DNA from: a virus
Virus record (IMG/VR): IMGVR_UViG_3300047409_000414
Span: 1 to 34,653 of that record
DNA: 34,653 bases
Direction: 5' to 3' (one strand)
A program made the position numbers and the translations under genes. Numbering within the stretch: position 1 is the stretch's first letter; each line of letters opens with the position of its first letter. The notes beneath the pieces are model-generated. The model searched no databases, was not told the origin of the DNA, and saw nothing but the letters and a program-made list of their open reading frames with translations. Below, one piece after another: positions 22,904 through 31,448 of this stretch.

Positions 22904-23553
22904 TGGCGGCCGAGAATGTAGTCCTCGATCAGGAAGGCTGCCTGAAGTCGCTGGTGCGCCGGCTGACCGACGACTCCATCATCCAGACCGGGGATACGCT
23001 GCAGGAACTGCGCATCAAGCGTGGGCCGCTCGCGCGCCGGATCTGGTCGGCGGCGTGGATTACCGAAAAGGTCCCCCAGGTCGAGGAATGCTTCGAGGTG
23101 TTCGGGACGCATACGTCGTTCCTGCTGCGGCCGAGCCGATCGGCCGACTACACCGAGACAAACCAGAAGCTGCGCAATACCGTGACCGGCCTGCAAGTCG
23201 GCGACGGCACGACGGCCACATTCCAGCTCGAGATCACGAGAACGGTCGGCAGCAAGAGCGGATCAAAGAAGGTGATGCATCCGCTTTCGCCGCTGACGGC
23301 GCTGCGCGTCGACGCGACGGCGCGGACCGAGGGCACCCACTACAGCGTCGATTATTCAAGCGGTGTCGTTACCTTTCTCGCCGGGTCCATCCCATCGGCC
23401 GGGCAAATCCCGACCGCCGATTTCTACTACGATACGCCGGTGCGCTGGCTGTCGGATCATGTGGAGACCCGCATCCTGCAAGCCTACGGCAGCGACGGCG
23501 AGGTCCAGCAGGAGATCAACCAGGCGGACCTGATCGAAGTGTTTGATGAATGA
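22903..23553 (+). CDS. DUF2460 distal tail protein (GTA gp12-like)
   Basis: A 216-residue protein (ATG 22903; TTG 22900 would add one residue), overlapping the tape measure stop. It shows the DUF2460/TIGR02217 pattern: ELRIKRGPLARRIWSAAW, then LQVGDGTTATFQLEITRTVG, VTFLAGSIPSAGQIPTADFYYDTPVRWLSD. In the Rhodobacter capsulatus gene transfer agent the equivalent forms the distal tail ring on which the hub assembles. An unusual feature is the partly shortened N-terminus relative to that family. Its stop overlaps the start of the DUF2163 gene (ATGA). Confidence 0.88.
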   Translation: MAAENVVLDQEGCLKSLVRRLTDDSIIQTGDTLQELRIKRGPLARRIWSAAWITEKVPQVEECFEVFGTHTSFLLRPSRSADYTETNQKLRNTVTGLQVGDGTTATFQLEITRTVGSKSGSKKVMHPLSPLTALRVDATARTEGTHYSVDYSSGVVTFLAGSIPSAGQIPTADFYYDTPVRWLSDHVETRILQAYGSDGEVQQEINQADLIEVFDE

Positions 23554-24590
23554 GGACGCTTGCGCTCGATCCGGCCACGGCGACCATTGCGCGGTTGATC
23601 ACGATCACACGCCGCGATGGCACAATCTTAAGGGTGACGCCGTGGCCGCGCGCGATCCATATCGGGTCCGAAGGACCCTGGCTGCCGGCGCCGGGGCTCA
23701 AGACGTTCGACATCGGCGAGCGTGGCAATGGCGAGCCGGCGTCGACGCAGTTGCAGCTCTCTGCCGGAAGCGGCGGCATCGTTATTGCGATTGATGTTGA
23801 AGACGGCCTGTACGATGGGGCCGACGTCGAGATCTTCCTGACCGATGCTGACAACCCGACAGCGATTGACTTCGAGTTCCTCGGCCGCATCGCCTCGTGG
23901 TCGTTCCCGGCGCATGACGTCGTTACCTTCAGCGCCAAGAATCACTTCGCCTTGCCGCGGCACAATCTCGTCCCGGTCTTCTCCGTCATGTGCCGGTTTG
24001 CGCTCGGCGACCAGTTTTGCGGCGTGCCGATCATGCGGCCGGAGGTGTCGCGCAGCACCGCTTACGCGCTTGGCGATTGCGTGCGCCATCTGACCGGCGC
24101 CGCGCCGTCAGGATATGGCAATGTCTATTTCGAGACGACGACCGCGGGGACAACGGCGGCATCGGTGCCGAGCTACAACTATTCAGTCGGGGCGACCACG
24201 ACGGACGGCGGCGCAATCTTTACCTCGCGCGATGCCTACGAGCGCGCCTGTACGATCGCCGCCGTGCCCAACGCGCACAACCTGACGCTGACTGCGTCGC
24301 CAGATCCGCGCGCGGTCGATAACTGGTACGCGCCCGGCAAGCTCCAATTCGCCAGCGGTCGGCTCAAGGGGCGCACCTATAAGATCGGCGGCTGGCGCGC
24401 GAGCGACCGGCGATTGACGACCTACTTGCCAGCAGGAGCTTATGTGCAGCCGGGCGACACCGCGCTGATCTGGAAAGACTGCAACAAGACAATCGCGCAG
24501 TGCGAAGATCCTTTCGATAATGTGCGCCGCTTCGGCGGCTTCCCCTACTACGAGGGCGCCAAAGCCGTCGCGCTGGAACAGAACGAATGA
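23550..24590 (+). CDS. DUF2163 tail hub protein (GTA gp13-like), probable Fe-S binder
   Basis: A 346-residue protein with the DUF2163/BR0599 architecture: an N-terminal beta domain (ARLITITRRDGTILRVTPWP), a middle region with MCRFALGDQFCGV, and a C-terminus with DCNKTIAQCEDPFDNVRRFGGFPYYEG. The four Cys in these two motifs match the positions that bind a [4Fe-4S] cluster in relatives such as lambda gpL (family knowledge). The protein would form part of the tail hub. Residues of about 185-250 (YALGDCVRH...YGNVYFETTTAGTTAASVP) look like a small beta insertion of carbohydrate-module type. Overlap with both neighbours indicates coupled translation. Confidence 0.88.
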   Translation: MRTLALDPATATIARLITITRRDGTILRVTPWPRAIHIGSEGPWLPAPGLKTFDIGERGNGEPASTQLQLSAGSGGIVIAIDVEDGLYDGADVEIFLTDADNPTAIDFEFLGRIASWSFPAHDVVTFSAKNHFALPRHNLVPVFSVMCRFALGDQFCGVPIMRPEVSRSTAYALGDCVRHLTGAAPSGYGNVYFETTTAGTTAASVPSYNYSVGATTTDGGAIFTSRDAYERACTIAAVPNAHNLTLTASPDPRAVDNWYAPGKLQFASGRLKGRTYKIGGWRASDRRLTTYLPAGAYVQPGDTALIWKDCNKTIAQCEDPFDNVRRFGGFPYYEGAKAVALEQNE

Positions 24591-26515
24591 GCTTTACGGA
24601 GAATGCTGGAGAGAGGTCGAGCGTTAACACCGGACTCATTTCCGGCGACAACTGGGGGGTGAATCGGCCGGTGTATTCACCGGCGCCAGTTACAACGCCG
24701 CCGCCGCAGGTTGCGCCAACGACGCCGCCATTGCCGGCGGCAGGTGCGCCGCTCGATCCGCAACAGCTCGCCGCCGTACTTTATGACAAGGACATACCGC
24801 TCGGCTATTCGACGCGCTCGCAATGGGGCGGGCGCCTCATCGAGGGGCCGGTCTTTAACGTCATCGGCACCGAGCGCGTCGTTAGCTTCATCGCCGGGTA
24901 TTACATACCAGTCAATTTTTGGAATGCGACAAGGACCGTCACCGAGCTTTATTTCCGCGGGCAATTGGCATGGACGCAGAGTGGCGGTGCGCTTTTGAGC
25001 GGGCTGAACGTCGGCGTGGCGACGGCGGGCGGCGCGCAAACGGTGCGCTTTGCGACCGGGACGCTGGCGCAGACGCCAGACGCATGGAGCGTCGCGCGCT
25101 ATGGCGCGCAGGCGGTCGCCTATGTCCCATTGGTCACTGCGACGTTTGAGAATATTCGCATCGTGCAGTTCGGCAACATTGTCCCGTTCACGAGCGTCAC
25201 CGTCGAGGATACCGCCCCCGGTTCACCGGGTGACCTCGTCGCCTGGGCCGATGCGATCGAACAGCTTGCGCGTCACGACGGACGCACGGCCGATGAGTTC
25301 GAGACGGTCGATGTCTCGGGCGGCATCAACGCCTTGATCCTCGGCAGTAAAATCGACTTCATCGAGTTTCTAAGCGGGATGCGCAAGCATAAGCCGCAGT
25401 GGAACATAAGAACTGCAGACAAGCTCAGGCTGGTTGAAACGGGCGTTTTCTCGCTCGAACTGACGTTGGAATTGCCGAAATTGATCCAGCACGGGGCGCA
25501 GCCGATCGTCGTTCATACCGGCGACGCCTTCGACAAGCCGCGCGAGAAAATCTGTCACTACCTCGACATCGATCGCGACTACGAGCCGAGCAATGTGCGC
25601 GTCGCCGAAGACATCGACCCGGTGGTATCGACGGACGCGCTGGAGAGCGACAGTTACGATATCCCGGTCGTTTCGACGGCTGACATCGTCATGGTTGAGA
25701 CATCATATGCCTATTACAACGGCGAGGTCGCGCGGCAGAAATCGGAATTCTCCGGCATGGCCTATTATCTCGGGCTGGAGCCGGGCGACTGCTATAAGTG
25801 GACCACGGCCAGCGGGCGCGCGCTCTTCCATCGCGTCAACGAGATCGTGCGGCGCGCCGACTTCACCGTCGACGTCAAGGGAGAAGCCTTCCTGACTTGC
25901 GCCATCGAAGCCGAATACGATGGCGTGCCGGGCGGCACATGGAATCCGGCCGATAAGTCGGCCAGCATTGCATTGTCGAGCGGGAACCTGACCGCAAGCG
26001 CAACCGGCGGGGTCGCCAACCGCAGCGTGCGCTCGACGACCTGGCGCACGATCACCAAGGTCTATTTCGAGGTCCTCTATACCAAGATCAACGGCGGCAG
26101 CCAGATTGGATGCGGGCTTGCTTTGGCGGTGGCTGACTTGGCCCTTTATGCCGGCAATGCCACGGGTGGCATCGCCGTCAATTGCCTCGGCGGCGGCGCG
26201 ATCTGGAGAAACGGAGCTTCTACCGGAATAGCCTTGGGCAATGTTTCGAACGGCCAAATGCATTGCGTGTCCGTCAATCTTGCCACCATGCACTTTTGGG
26301 CGCGGATCGACAGTGGCAACTGGAACGGATCGCCGACCGCCGACCCGGCGACCGATACAGGCGGCATCGACATCTCGTCGGTCTTTGCCGGCCAGCATGT
26401 CTATGCCGCGCAACCCATGTCACTGTTCGATGATAGCGCAACTGCCAATTTCGGAGTCACGGCCTTCGCCAACGCGGTGCCGAGCGGCTTTGCGGCCTGG
26501 GACCTGCTGCATTAA
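24587..26515 (+). CDS. Tail tip/hub protein with C-terminal SPRY-like domain
   Basis: A 642-residue protein occupying the place of the GTA gp15 hub but about half its usual length. A Pro-rich linker (about 31-60) leads into a phage-hub body (IPLGYSTRSQWGGRLIEGPVFNV, FIAGYYIPVNFWNATRTVTELYFRG, WADAIEQLARHDGRTADEF). The last 130 residues (KVYFEVLYTKINGGSQIGCGLA, then CVSVNLATMHFWARIDSGNWNG) match the SPRY/B30.2 pattern, a beta-sandwich used for protein or glycan recognition. It may therefore combine baseplate and receptor-binding functions. No NlpC/P60 gene separates it from the DUF2163 gene, unlike GTA clusters. Confidence 0.8.
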   Translation: MSFTENAGERSSVNTGLISGDNWGVNRPVYSPAPVTTPPPQVAPTTPPLPAAGAPLDPQQLAAVLYDKDIPLGYSTRSQWGGRLIEGPVFNVIGTERVVSFIAGYYIPVNFWNATRTVTELYFRGQLAWTQSGGALLSGLNVGVATAGGAQTVRFATGTLAQTPDAWSVARYGAQAVAYVPLVTATFENIRIVQFGNIVPFTSVTVEDTAPGSPGDLVAWADAIEQLARHDGRTADEFETVDVSGGINALILGSKIDFIEFLSGMRKHKPQWNIRTADKLRLVETGVFSLELTLELPKLIQHGAQPIVVHTGDAFDKPREKICHYLDIDRDYEPSNVRVAEDIDPVVSTDALESDSYDIPVVSTADIVMVETSYAYYNGEVARQKSEFSGMAYYLGLEPGDCYKWTTASGRALFHRVNEIVRRADFTVDVKGEAFLTCAIEAEYDGVPGGTWNPADKSASIALSSGNLTASATGGVANRSVRSTTWRTITKVYFEVLYTKINGGSQIGCGLALAVADLALYAGNATGGIAVNCLGGGAIWRNGASTGIALGNVSNGQMHCVSVNLATMHFWARIDSGNWNGSPTADPATDTGGIDISSVFAGQHVYAAQPMSLFDDSATANFGVTAFANAVPSGFAAWDLLH

Positions 26516-26836
26516 ATGCCGTCGCTCGACTCCTGCATCAATTCCATTTTCGAGCCGGGCAATCCCGGCAGCGCGACCGACAGCGGCACGATCACAGTGC
26601 CGAAGTTCGGCACCGTTTTCGCGACGGCGACGCAAACCCTGTCAATCGGACAAGTGGCTGCGGTGCTGACGCTGGCACCCTCGACCTCCGCGACGGCAAC
26701 GCAATCGCTCGCAATAAGTCAGACGGCTACCGCCATGGCGGTAGTGAGCAGGGCCGCGCAGGTCATGGGGGTGTTTGTCAATTCTTCCGGGACATCGCGC
26801 CAAGGCAACGTCGACGGCGTCATGGTCAATCTGTGA
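26516..26836 (+). CDS. Small Ala/Thr/Ser-rich tail-region protein
   Basis: A 106-residue protein starting at ATG 26516, one base after the previous stop. The middle carries an imperfect duplication (TATQTLSIGQVAAVLTLAP and TATQSLAISQTATAM). This is low-complexity, beta-like sequence as found in fibre stalks. It lacks other recognised domains. Position between hub and spike genes and the lack of gaps support a virion or fibre-assembly protein. It could also be a degraded fibre fragment. Confidence 0.6.
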   Translation: MPSLDSCINSIFEPGNPGSATDSGTITVPKFGTVFATATQTLSIGQVAAVLTLAPSTSATATQSLAISQTATAMAVVSRAAQVMGVFVNSSGTSRQGNVDGVMVNL

Positions 26837-26844
26837 GGTGACAG

Positions 26845-28176
26845 GTGGCAGTCTATTACGTCTGGTCGGGCGCGACGGGGACGGGCAGCGGCGCGAGCTG
26901 GGCCAACGCTTTCACGACGTTGACGACCGCATTCGCGACCGAGGTGGCGGGCGATACGCTCTATGTCGCGCACGATCATGCGGAGACCTCGGCAAGCGCG
27001 GTGACGTTGACATCAAGCGGCACTGTTGCCAATCCAACCAAGGTCGTTTGCGTCGACCGTGCTGGTTCGGTGCCGCCAGTGTCGGCCGACCGGCGAACAA
27101 CGGCGCAGGTTGCAACCACCGGCGGCACCACCGCGATCGCCTGCAATGGGTTCACGCACTACGACGGCATCATATTCCTCACCGGCAACACGGGGGCCTC
27201 GGCCGGGTTTACATTGCCGGGCACGACCAATCAGTCGCTGCGTTTTGACAACTGCTCGTTCCGGTTCAGCGGTGCGTCCGGTTCGTCTACGCTGAACATA
27301 GGTAATATCGGGACCTCAACCGGCACTTATGTCGAGTTGAACAATACGACTTTATCGTTCGCCGCCACCGGTCAACTTGTGCAGATCAATGGTGCGTTCG
27401 GATGGCGCAATACGGCGTCGGCATTGATCGGCGGTGTCGTTCCGACCACCTTGTTGAATCCTGTGGCGGGACGTGGCGCGGGTATCGAGATCATCGGCGT
27501 GGACCTTTCGGCGGCCGGGTCCGGCAAGACTTTGATTGGTGCGGGAGCAAGCACAACTTTTGCCGCGATCAAGCTGCTTGACTGCAAGCTCAATGCCTCG
27601 GTCACCAAGGTATCCTTGCCAATAAATTCGCACGGATCGCACGAGGTTGATTTCATCCGTTCCGGTGCGTCGGGCGTCAATTACACCGTTTCACGCTATC
27701 GCGTCCCTGGTGCGCTCGATGAGGAAATCACCATCGTTCGCACGGGCGGCGCCTCGGATGGCACGACCCCGATCGCCTGGAAGATTGTCACCACCGCTAA
27801 CTGTAATTACTCAATGCCGTTTGAGTGCCCGCCGATCGCAATCTGGAACGACACCATCGGCTCGGCGGTCACGGCGACGGTGGAGGGCGTCTGGAGTGGC
27901 GGCGCGGTGCCGAACGACGACGACATCTGGCTCGACATCGAATACCTCGGCGATGCTTCCTCGCCGCAGGGCTCGTTCGTCAACGACGGCAAGGCCGATC
28001 TGCTGGCGACGGCTGCCGGCCAGACCCCGAGTTCGGAAACCTGGGGCGGCTCGAACACCAAGTTCAAGCTGGCCGTGACGTTCACGCCGCAGCAAAAGGG
28101 TTGGGTGTACGCAAGGATTAAATGCGCGAGGGTATCTACGACTTTCTACGTGGACCCTCTGGTGAAACTGACTTGA
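26845..28176 (+). CDS. Tail spike/fibre with right-handed beta-helix
   Basis: A 443-residue protein with GTG 26845 and GAGGTG upstream. The start VYYVWSGATGTGSGASWANAFTTL is the typical opening of pectate-lyase-like beta-helix proteins. Residues of about 40-290 are Gly/Thr/Ser/Asn-rich with regularly spaced hydrophobic strands (LYVAHDHAE, GIIFLTGN, LRFDNCSF, YVELNNTTLSF, IEIIGVDLS, IKLLDCKLN). The C-terminal 150 residues form a separate beta domain, perhaps for trimerisation or attachment. Spikes of this fold bind or cut surface polysaccharide. No catalytic residues can be assigned by eye. It follows the tail tip genes as receptor-binding proteins usually do. Confidence 0.8.
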   Translation: MAVYYVWSGATGTGSGASWANAFTTLTTAFATEVAGDTLYVAHDHAETSASAVTLTSSGTVANPTKVVCVDRAGSVPPVSADRRTTAQVATTGGTTAIACNGFTHYDGIIFLTGNTGASAGFTLPGTTNQSLRFDNCSFRFSGASGSSTLNIGNIGTSTGTYVELNNTTLSFAATGQLVQINGAFGWRNTASALIGGVVPTTLLNPVAGRGAGIEIIGVDLSAAGSGKTLIGAGASTTFAAIKLLDCKLNASVTKVSLPINSHGSHEVDFIRSGASGVNYTVSRYRVPGALDEEITIVRTGGASDGTTPIAWKIVTTANCNYSMPFECPPIAIWNDTIGSAVTATVEGVWSGGAVPNDDDIWLDIEYLGDASSPQGSFVNDGKADLLATAAGQTPSSETWGGSNTKFKLAVTFTPQQKGWVYARIKCARVSTTFYVDPLVKLT

Positions 28177-28192
28177 TAGCAGGTAGAAGATC

Positions 28193-28606
28193 ATGACCGT
28201 TCAGTTATCCTTCACGGTAAGAAACGCAATGCTCGACGCGCTCGAGACTGCGATCGGCACCGGCGCGGTGGTCAAGCTGCGAAGCGGTTCGCCGCCTGCC
28301 AACGCCGCGGCAGCCGATACCGGCACCGTCCTGGCAAGCATGACGCTCGCATCCGATTGGATGGCTGCAGCGGCTTCCGGCTCGAAAAATTTCAGCAGTC
28401 TGCCGATCGAGGATACGTCGGCCGATGCGGCGGGCACGCTAGGGCATTATCGCGTCTACGCCTCTGGCGGCACGACCTGCCACATGCAAGGCACGATCAC
28501 CGTGACCGGCGGCGGTGGCGACATGACTGTCGATGCTGTCAGCGTGGTAGTTGCCCAGGATATCAAGATAACGGCGTGGTCGCTGAACATGAATGCACAC
28601 GCCTAG
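28193..28606 (+). CDS. Virion-associated protein at end of tail operon
   Basis: A 137-residue protein. The pattern (VRNAMLDALETAIGTGAVVKLRSGSPPANAAAADTGTVLASMTL, then GTLGHYRVYASGGTTCHMQGTITVTGGGGDMTVD, ending DIKITAWSLNMNAHA) is a small beta-sandwich protein that recurs near tail-fibre genes in many phages, function unknown. Weak ribosome binding site (AGAAG). It is the last gene of the late operon before a strand switch and ends tail to tail with the minus-strand gene at 28603, overlapping by 4 bp. Confidence 0.8.
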   Translation: MTVQLSFTVRNAMLDALETAIGTGAVVKLRSGSPPANAAAADTGTVLASMTLASDWMAAAASGSKNFSSLPIEDTSADAAGTLGHYRVYASGGTTCHMQGTITVTGGGGDMTVDAVSVVVAQDIKITAWSLNMNAHA

Positions 28607-28914
28607 CACACCATCCGACAAGTGACGTCGGTCACTCGCCCTGCGCGGTTGGCGGTCACTCTGAAAATGCCGGTTGAACAGCCAACCGAGAAATTCAGGC
28701 CGCGGCTGTCCTCGTGAGTGAATGATGCGCTGTAAATCTGCGAACAATTGTATCCGCCGTAGTTGATGCTCCTTTGCAGCAACTCCAGGTGCTTCGGATC
28801 GGTGATGTCATTCGCGCCTGGTTCCTCGGGGCTGGAACTCCCCCTGCTGCCGGTCAGCATAACGGCAAAGATGGCGATCACGCCGAAGGCCAGCAGTATC
28901 AAGCCAGATTTCAT
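28603..28914 (-). CDS. Signal-anchored exported protein of the moron cassette
   Basis: A 103-residue minus-strand protein with AAGGGA about nine bases before its ATG. Residues of about 1-22 (MKSGLILLAFGVIAIFAVML) are a signal peptide or membrane anchor. An acidic linker follows, then a small globular part with four Cys (NYNCSQ-type, VGCST, VTCRMVC region) that could form two disulfides in the periplasm. No family was recognised. Being on the opposite strand inside a late operon, with an upstream promoter, it fits a moron expressed in the lysogen, perhaps affecting the envelope or superinfection. Confidence 0.65.
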   Translation of the reverse strand: MKSGLILLAFGVIAIFAVMLTGSRGSSSPEEPGANDITDPKHLELLQRSINYGGYNCSQIYSASFTHEDSRGLNFSVGCSTGIFRVTANRAGRVTDVTCRMVC

Positions 28915-29035
28915 TTATGAATCCCTTCGTATTGTGGGCAAAGGTATAAAAGAACATTTACCGCCGACGCAGTTGTCCGATCGTGCCAAAGGTTTGACTT
29001 TGGCGGCCAGGGCGCCTGTGGGGTTGGGTGGGGGC
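28915..29035 (-). terminator. Gap with hairpin and inverted repeat between the two moron genes
   Basis: GGGGGC (29030-29035) pairs with GCCCCC (29040-29045) around four bases, overlapping the stop codon of the 29206-29036 gene. A second inverted repeat, CCAAAG (28986-28991) with CTTTGG (28998-29003), lies in the gap. No U-tract follows on either strand, so the hairpin is at most a weak or factor-dependent terminator, or an mRNA-stabilising end. Confidence 0.4.
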
Positions 29036-29206
29036 TTACGCCCCCAGTGCTCGTTCCCTGGCCTGGGAGCCGTCCCAGTGGCCCCGGTCGATGGCCTGCT
29101 GCTCGAACTCGTTCTTAGCGATCGGAAGGCTCCAGCCATTGAATGCTGCGCAGTGTGCGTCGAGGTAGGCATTGGTCTGCTTGAAGGTCTGGTCGGTCTT
29201 GGTCAT
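29036..29206 (-). CDS. Small soluble protein of the moron cassette (56 aa)
   Basis: Start ATG 29206 is chosen because AGAGGAAG precedes it; the frame is open 22 codons further to 29272 but that part is the AT-rich promoter region. The product is mixed charged and helical (MTKTDQTFKQTNAYLDAHCA, then GWSLPIAKNEFEQQAIDRGHWDG). No family was recognised. It is the first gene behind a predicted minus-strand promoter. Confidence 0.55.
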   Translation of the reverse strand: MTKTDQTFKQTNAYLDAHCAAFNGWSLPIAKNEFEQQAIDRGHWDGSQARERALGA

Positions 29207-29234
29207 GTCTGTCTTCCTCTGTTCTGATGAAAGT

Positions 29235-29262
29235 AAAATATAGTAGTTACCAAAGTAGTCAA
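29235..29262 (-). promoter_or_regulatory. Sigma70-like promoter for moron cassette
   Basis: On the minus strand TTGACT (29262-29257) and TATTTT (29240-29235) are separated by 16 bp, close to sigma70 consensus. The surroundings (about 29207-29327) are strikingly AT-rich for this genome. The promoter would give a short leader of about 25 bases before ATG 29206. Confidence 0.55.
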
Positions 29263-29327
29263 TTGTATTCATAGTATTCGCATGAGTTATTTCTTAAACT
29301 AAGCAGCAATCGCACGGAGCAAATCCA

Positions 29328-30866
29328 ATGAGCAACGAAGCCCCGCCATGGCTCCTGGTGATGCGCTCGATCAATGGGTTGACGGAGACGCCTGGGTCTG
29401 CCGACAACCCGAAGATACTGGCGATGAACGAGGAGATCGCGCGGCGCTATCCCGAGATGCGCTCGTACTGCAACGGCTACCAGCACGACGAGACGCCGTG
29501 GTGCGGGCTAACAGTGGCCTACTGCATGGCGATGAGCGAGGTGCGGCCGGTGTTCGGGCCGACCGATACCGACAAGTGGCTGTGGGCGCAGTCGTGGGAC
29601 GACCCGAGCTTCGGCAAGATCATCAAGGAGCCGCGTCTCGGCTGCGTAGTGGTGATGACGCGCGAGGGTGGCGGCCACGTAACGCTGTACGAGCGCAGCG
29701 AGGGCTCCAACTATATCTGCCGGGGCGGCAACCAGGGCGACAAGGTGAAGGAGTCGTCCTACGCCAAGAGCACGGTGATCGCGCTGGTGTGGCCGCACGA
29801 GCCTGGCGTTCCGGTCCCGGCGGCGCGGCCGATGCTGAAGGACGGCGACAACGGTCCCGACGTGGAGGCGCTCCAGCGCAGTCTCGGCATTCCGGCCGAC
29901 GGCAACTTCGGGCCGGTGACCGAGGCGCAGGTGAAGGCGTTCCAGGCAGCGGCGAAGCTGACGGCGGACGGTGTAGTTGGGCCCGCGACCTGGGCCGAGG
30001 TGGACGCGCTCGACGAGCGCATGGCGGCGGGCGGGGACGGCGTGGAGCCGCAGTCGCTGGAGGACAAGATCGCAGCTGAGGTGGTTGGTTCGGAGTTGGC
30101 GGGCTTCGTCTGGGACGACCGGGGCGTTGCGCCGCTGGGCTATCTCCAGGGCATGGCTTTGACGTTTGCGCTGGCGGTGCAGGAGTGGCAGGCGGGCAAC
30201 CCGGTGGCGCTGGAGATCGCTAGGGCGGACACCGGCAAGGAGGATACCGACGCGCTGGCGTGGTTAGCGCCCGAGTTCGAGGAGATGGGGTTCAGCAATC
30301 GCCAGGACGGGCTCAACACTCTGCGGGCTCTTTTTGTTTTGCTGATCGGGCTTGGCATGCGGGAAAGTTCTGGCAAGTACTACTGCGGCCGGGACACCAC
30401 GGCTACGAATGTCGAGAGCGACACCGCCGAGGCGGGACTGTTCCAGACCTCGTGGAACATCAGGAGCTGCTCGCCACTGATGGAGGAACTGCTCGCCACC
30501 TACTGGGCCGATCCCAACGGCTGGCTGGCGGTGTTCGCCAAGAAGCAGAACCCGACCGCGTCGAATCTTTCCCACTACGGGTCCGGTGATGGGGCGCGCT
30601 ACCAGTTCCTGGCCAAGTTCTCACCGAGCTTCGCGGCCTACGTGACGGCGCTGGGCCTGCGCAAGCGGCGGCAGCACTGGGGTCCGGTGAACCGGCGCGA
30701 GGTCGAGCTGACGAATGAGGCCGACGCCCTGCTGATGGCGGTGCAGAAGATGGTGACCGAAGGCGTGAGCGAGCCCGAGCCGCCGATCGGCCAGGCGGCG
30801 AGGATCGACATCTCGGTCAGCGGCGATGTGCTGATCACCATCAACGGCGTGCCAGTTACGTCATGA
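29328..30866 (+). CDS. Modular endolysin: TIGR02594-type peptidase, PG-binding, lysozyme-like domain
   Basis: A 512-residue protein. Residues of about 5-155 form an NlpC/P60-CHAP-like peptidase of the TIGR02594 type: Cys59 in TPWCGLTVAYC, His117 in GGGHVTLYE, and RGGNQGDKV (132-140). Residues of about 168-225 are a PG_binding_1 module (LKDGDNGPDVEALQRSLG, DGNFGPVTEAQVKAFQ, VGPATW). Residues of about 245-470 look like a transglycosylase/lysozyme-type domain with Glu346 in GMRESSGKYYCG and AEAGLFQTSWN. It should cut both peptide and glycan bonds of peptidoglycan. No signal peptide is visible, so release by a holin is expected. It overlaps the next gene by 4 bp. Confidence 0.88.
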   Translation: MSNEAPPWLLVMRSINGLTETPGSADNPKILAMNEEIARRYPEMRSYCNGYQHDETPWCGLTVAYCMAMSEVRPVFGPTDTDKWLWAQSWDDPSFGKIIKEPRLGCVVVMTREGGGHVTLYERSEGSNYICRGGNQGDKVKESSYAKSTVIALVWPHEPGVPVPAARPMLKDGDNGPDVEALQRSLGIPADGNFGPVTEAQVKAFQAAAKLTADGVVGPATWAEVDALDERMAAGGDGVEPQSLEDKIAAEVVGSELAGFVWDDRGVAPLGYLQGMALTFALAVQEWQAGNPVALEIARADTGKEDTDALAWLAPEFEEMGFSNRQDGLNTLRALFVLLIGLGMRESSGKYYCGRDTTATNVESDTAEAGLFQTSWNIRSCSPLMEELLATYWADPNGWLAVFAKKQNPTASNLSHYGSGDGARYQFLAKFSPSFAAYVTALGLRKRRQHWGPVNRREVELTNEADALLMAVQKMVTEGVSEPEPPIGQAARIDISVSGDVLITINGVPVTS

Positions 30867-31216
30867 TCCCCGGAGCGGAGGAGATCGGCAAGACCACCCG
30901 CAGCTTCTTCGATGCGCTGAAGGACCAGCCGCTGAGCCTGGCGCTGGTGGCAATGAACTTTATGCTGATGTTCTTCTTGTTCTATTCTGGTTCTGCGAGG
31001 AAAGACACGGTCAACATGATCATTGCGTGGCAGGAAAAAACCGATCAGCTTATGGCCAATTGCGTCTCGAAAGAAGTGCTGGAGTCGGTGGTTGGCGCGC
31101 TCGAGCGGCAATTGCAGGAAATGCGGCGGCAGCTCAATGGCGGGCCGAAGCCCGATCCGGTGCCGGTCCCGGTGCCGCGGCCACCTGAGCCGAAGCCCGA
31201 GGAGCCAAAGCCATGA
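30863..31216 (+). CDS. Holin- or spanin-like membrane protein
   Basis: A 117-residue protein whose ATG overlaps the endolysin stop. One clear membrane helix (about 24-43, LSLALVAMNFMLMFFLFYSG) is followed by a coiled-coil-prone region (VLESVVGALERQLQEMRRQL) and a Pro-rich end (PDPVPVPVPRPPEPKPEEPKP). One-helix proteins with periplasmic coiled coil resemble inner-membrane spanins, and holins may also be of this size. Position after the endolysin supports a role in lysis. No separate outer-membrane spanin lipoprotein was recognised. Confidence 0.7.
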   Translation: MIPGAEEIGKTTRSFFDALKDQPLSLALVAMNFMLMFFLFYSGSARKDTVNMIIAWQEKTDQLMANCVSKEVLESVVGALERQLQEMRRQLNGGPKPDPVPVPVPRPPEPKPEEPKP

Positions 31217-31282
31217 ATGAGCGAGCGGCCGGTTTCACGACTTGGGCGTCAGCTTGATGGAGATGGTCCCGCCGAGCGCGAT

Positions 31283-31444
31283 TCAGTCCTCCGGTTGATC
31301 GTCGGACTCCTCGTCTTCCAGCAACTCCACAAACCGGCGAAGCTCATCGACGATCTCCTCTAGAGCGAGCCCAGCGAGCCCGGCGTGCGCCACCGCGGCC
31401 GCAACCTCATTCGACAAACGCTCAAGCGCTTCCGCGGCGTCCAT
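31283..31444 (-). CDS. Small acidic helical protein (53 aa)
   Basis: ATG 31444 lies 4 bp after the stop of the YkgJ-like gene, giving a coupled operon; an AG-rich stretch before it can serve for initiation. The sequence is helical and strongly acidic toward the end (LEEIVDELRRFVELLEDEESDDQPED). No family was recognised. It might act as a partner of the upstream Cys-cluster protein. Confidence 0.55.
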   Translation of the reverse strand: MDAAEALERLSNEVAAAVAHAGLAGLALEEIVDELRRFVELLEDEESDDQPED

Positions 31445-31448
31445 GCTT

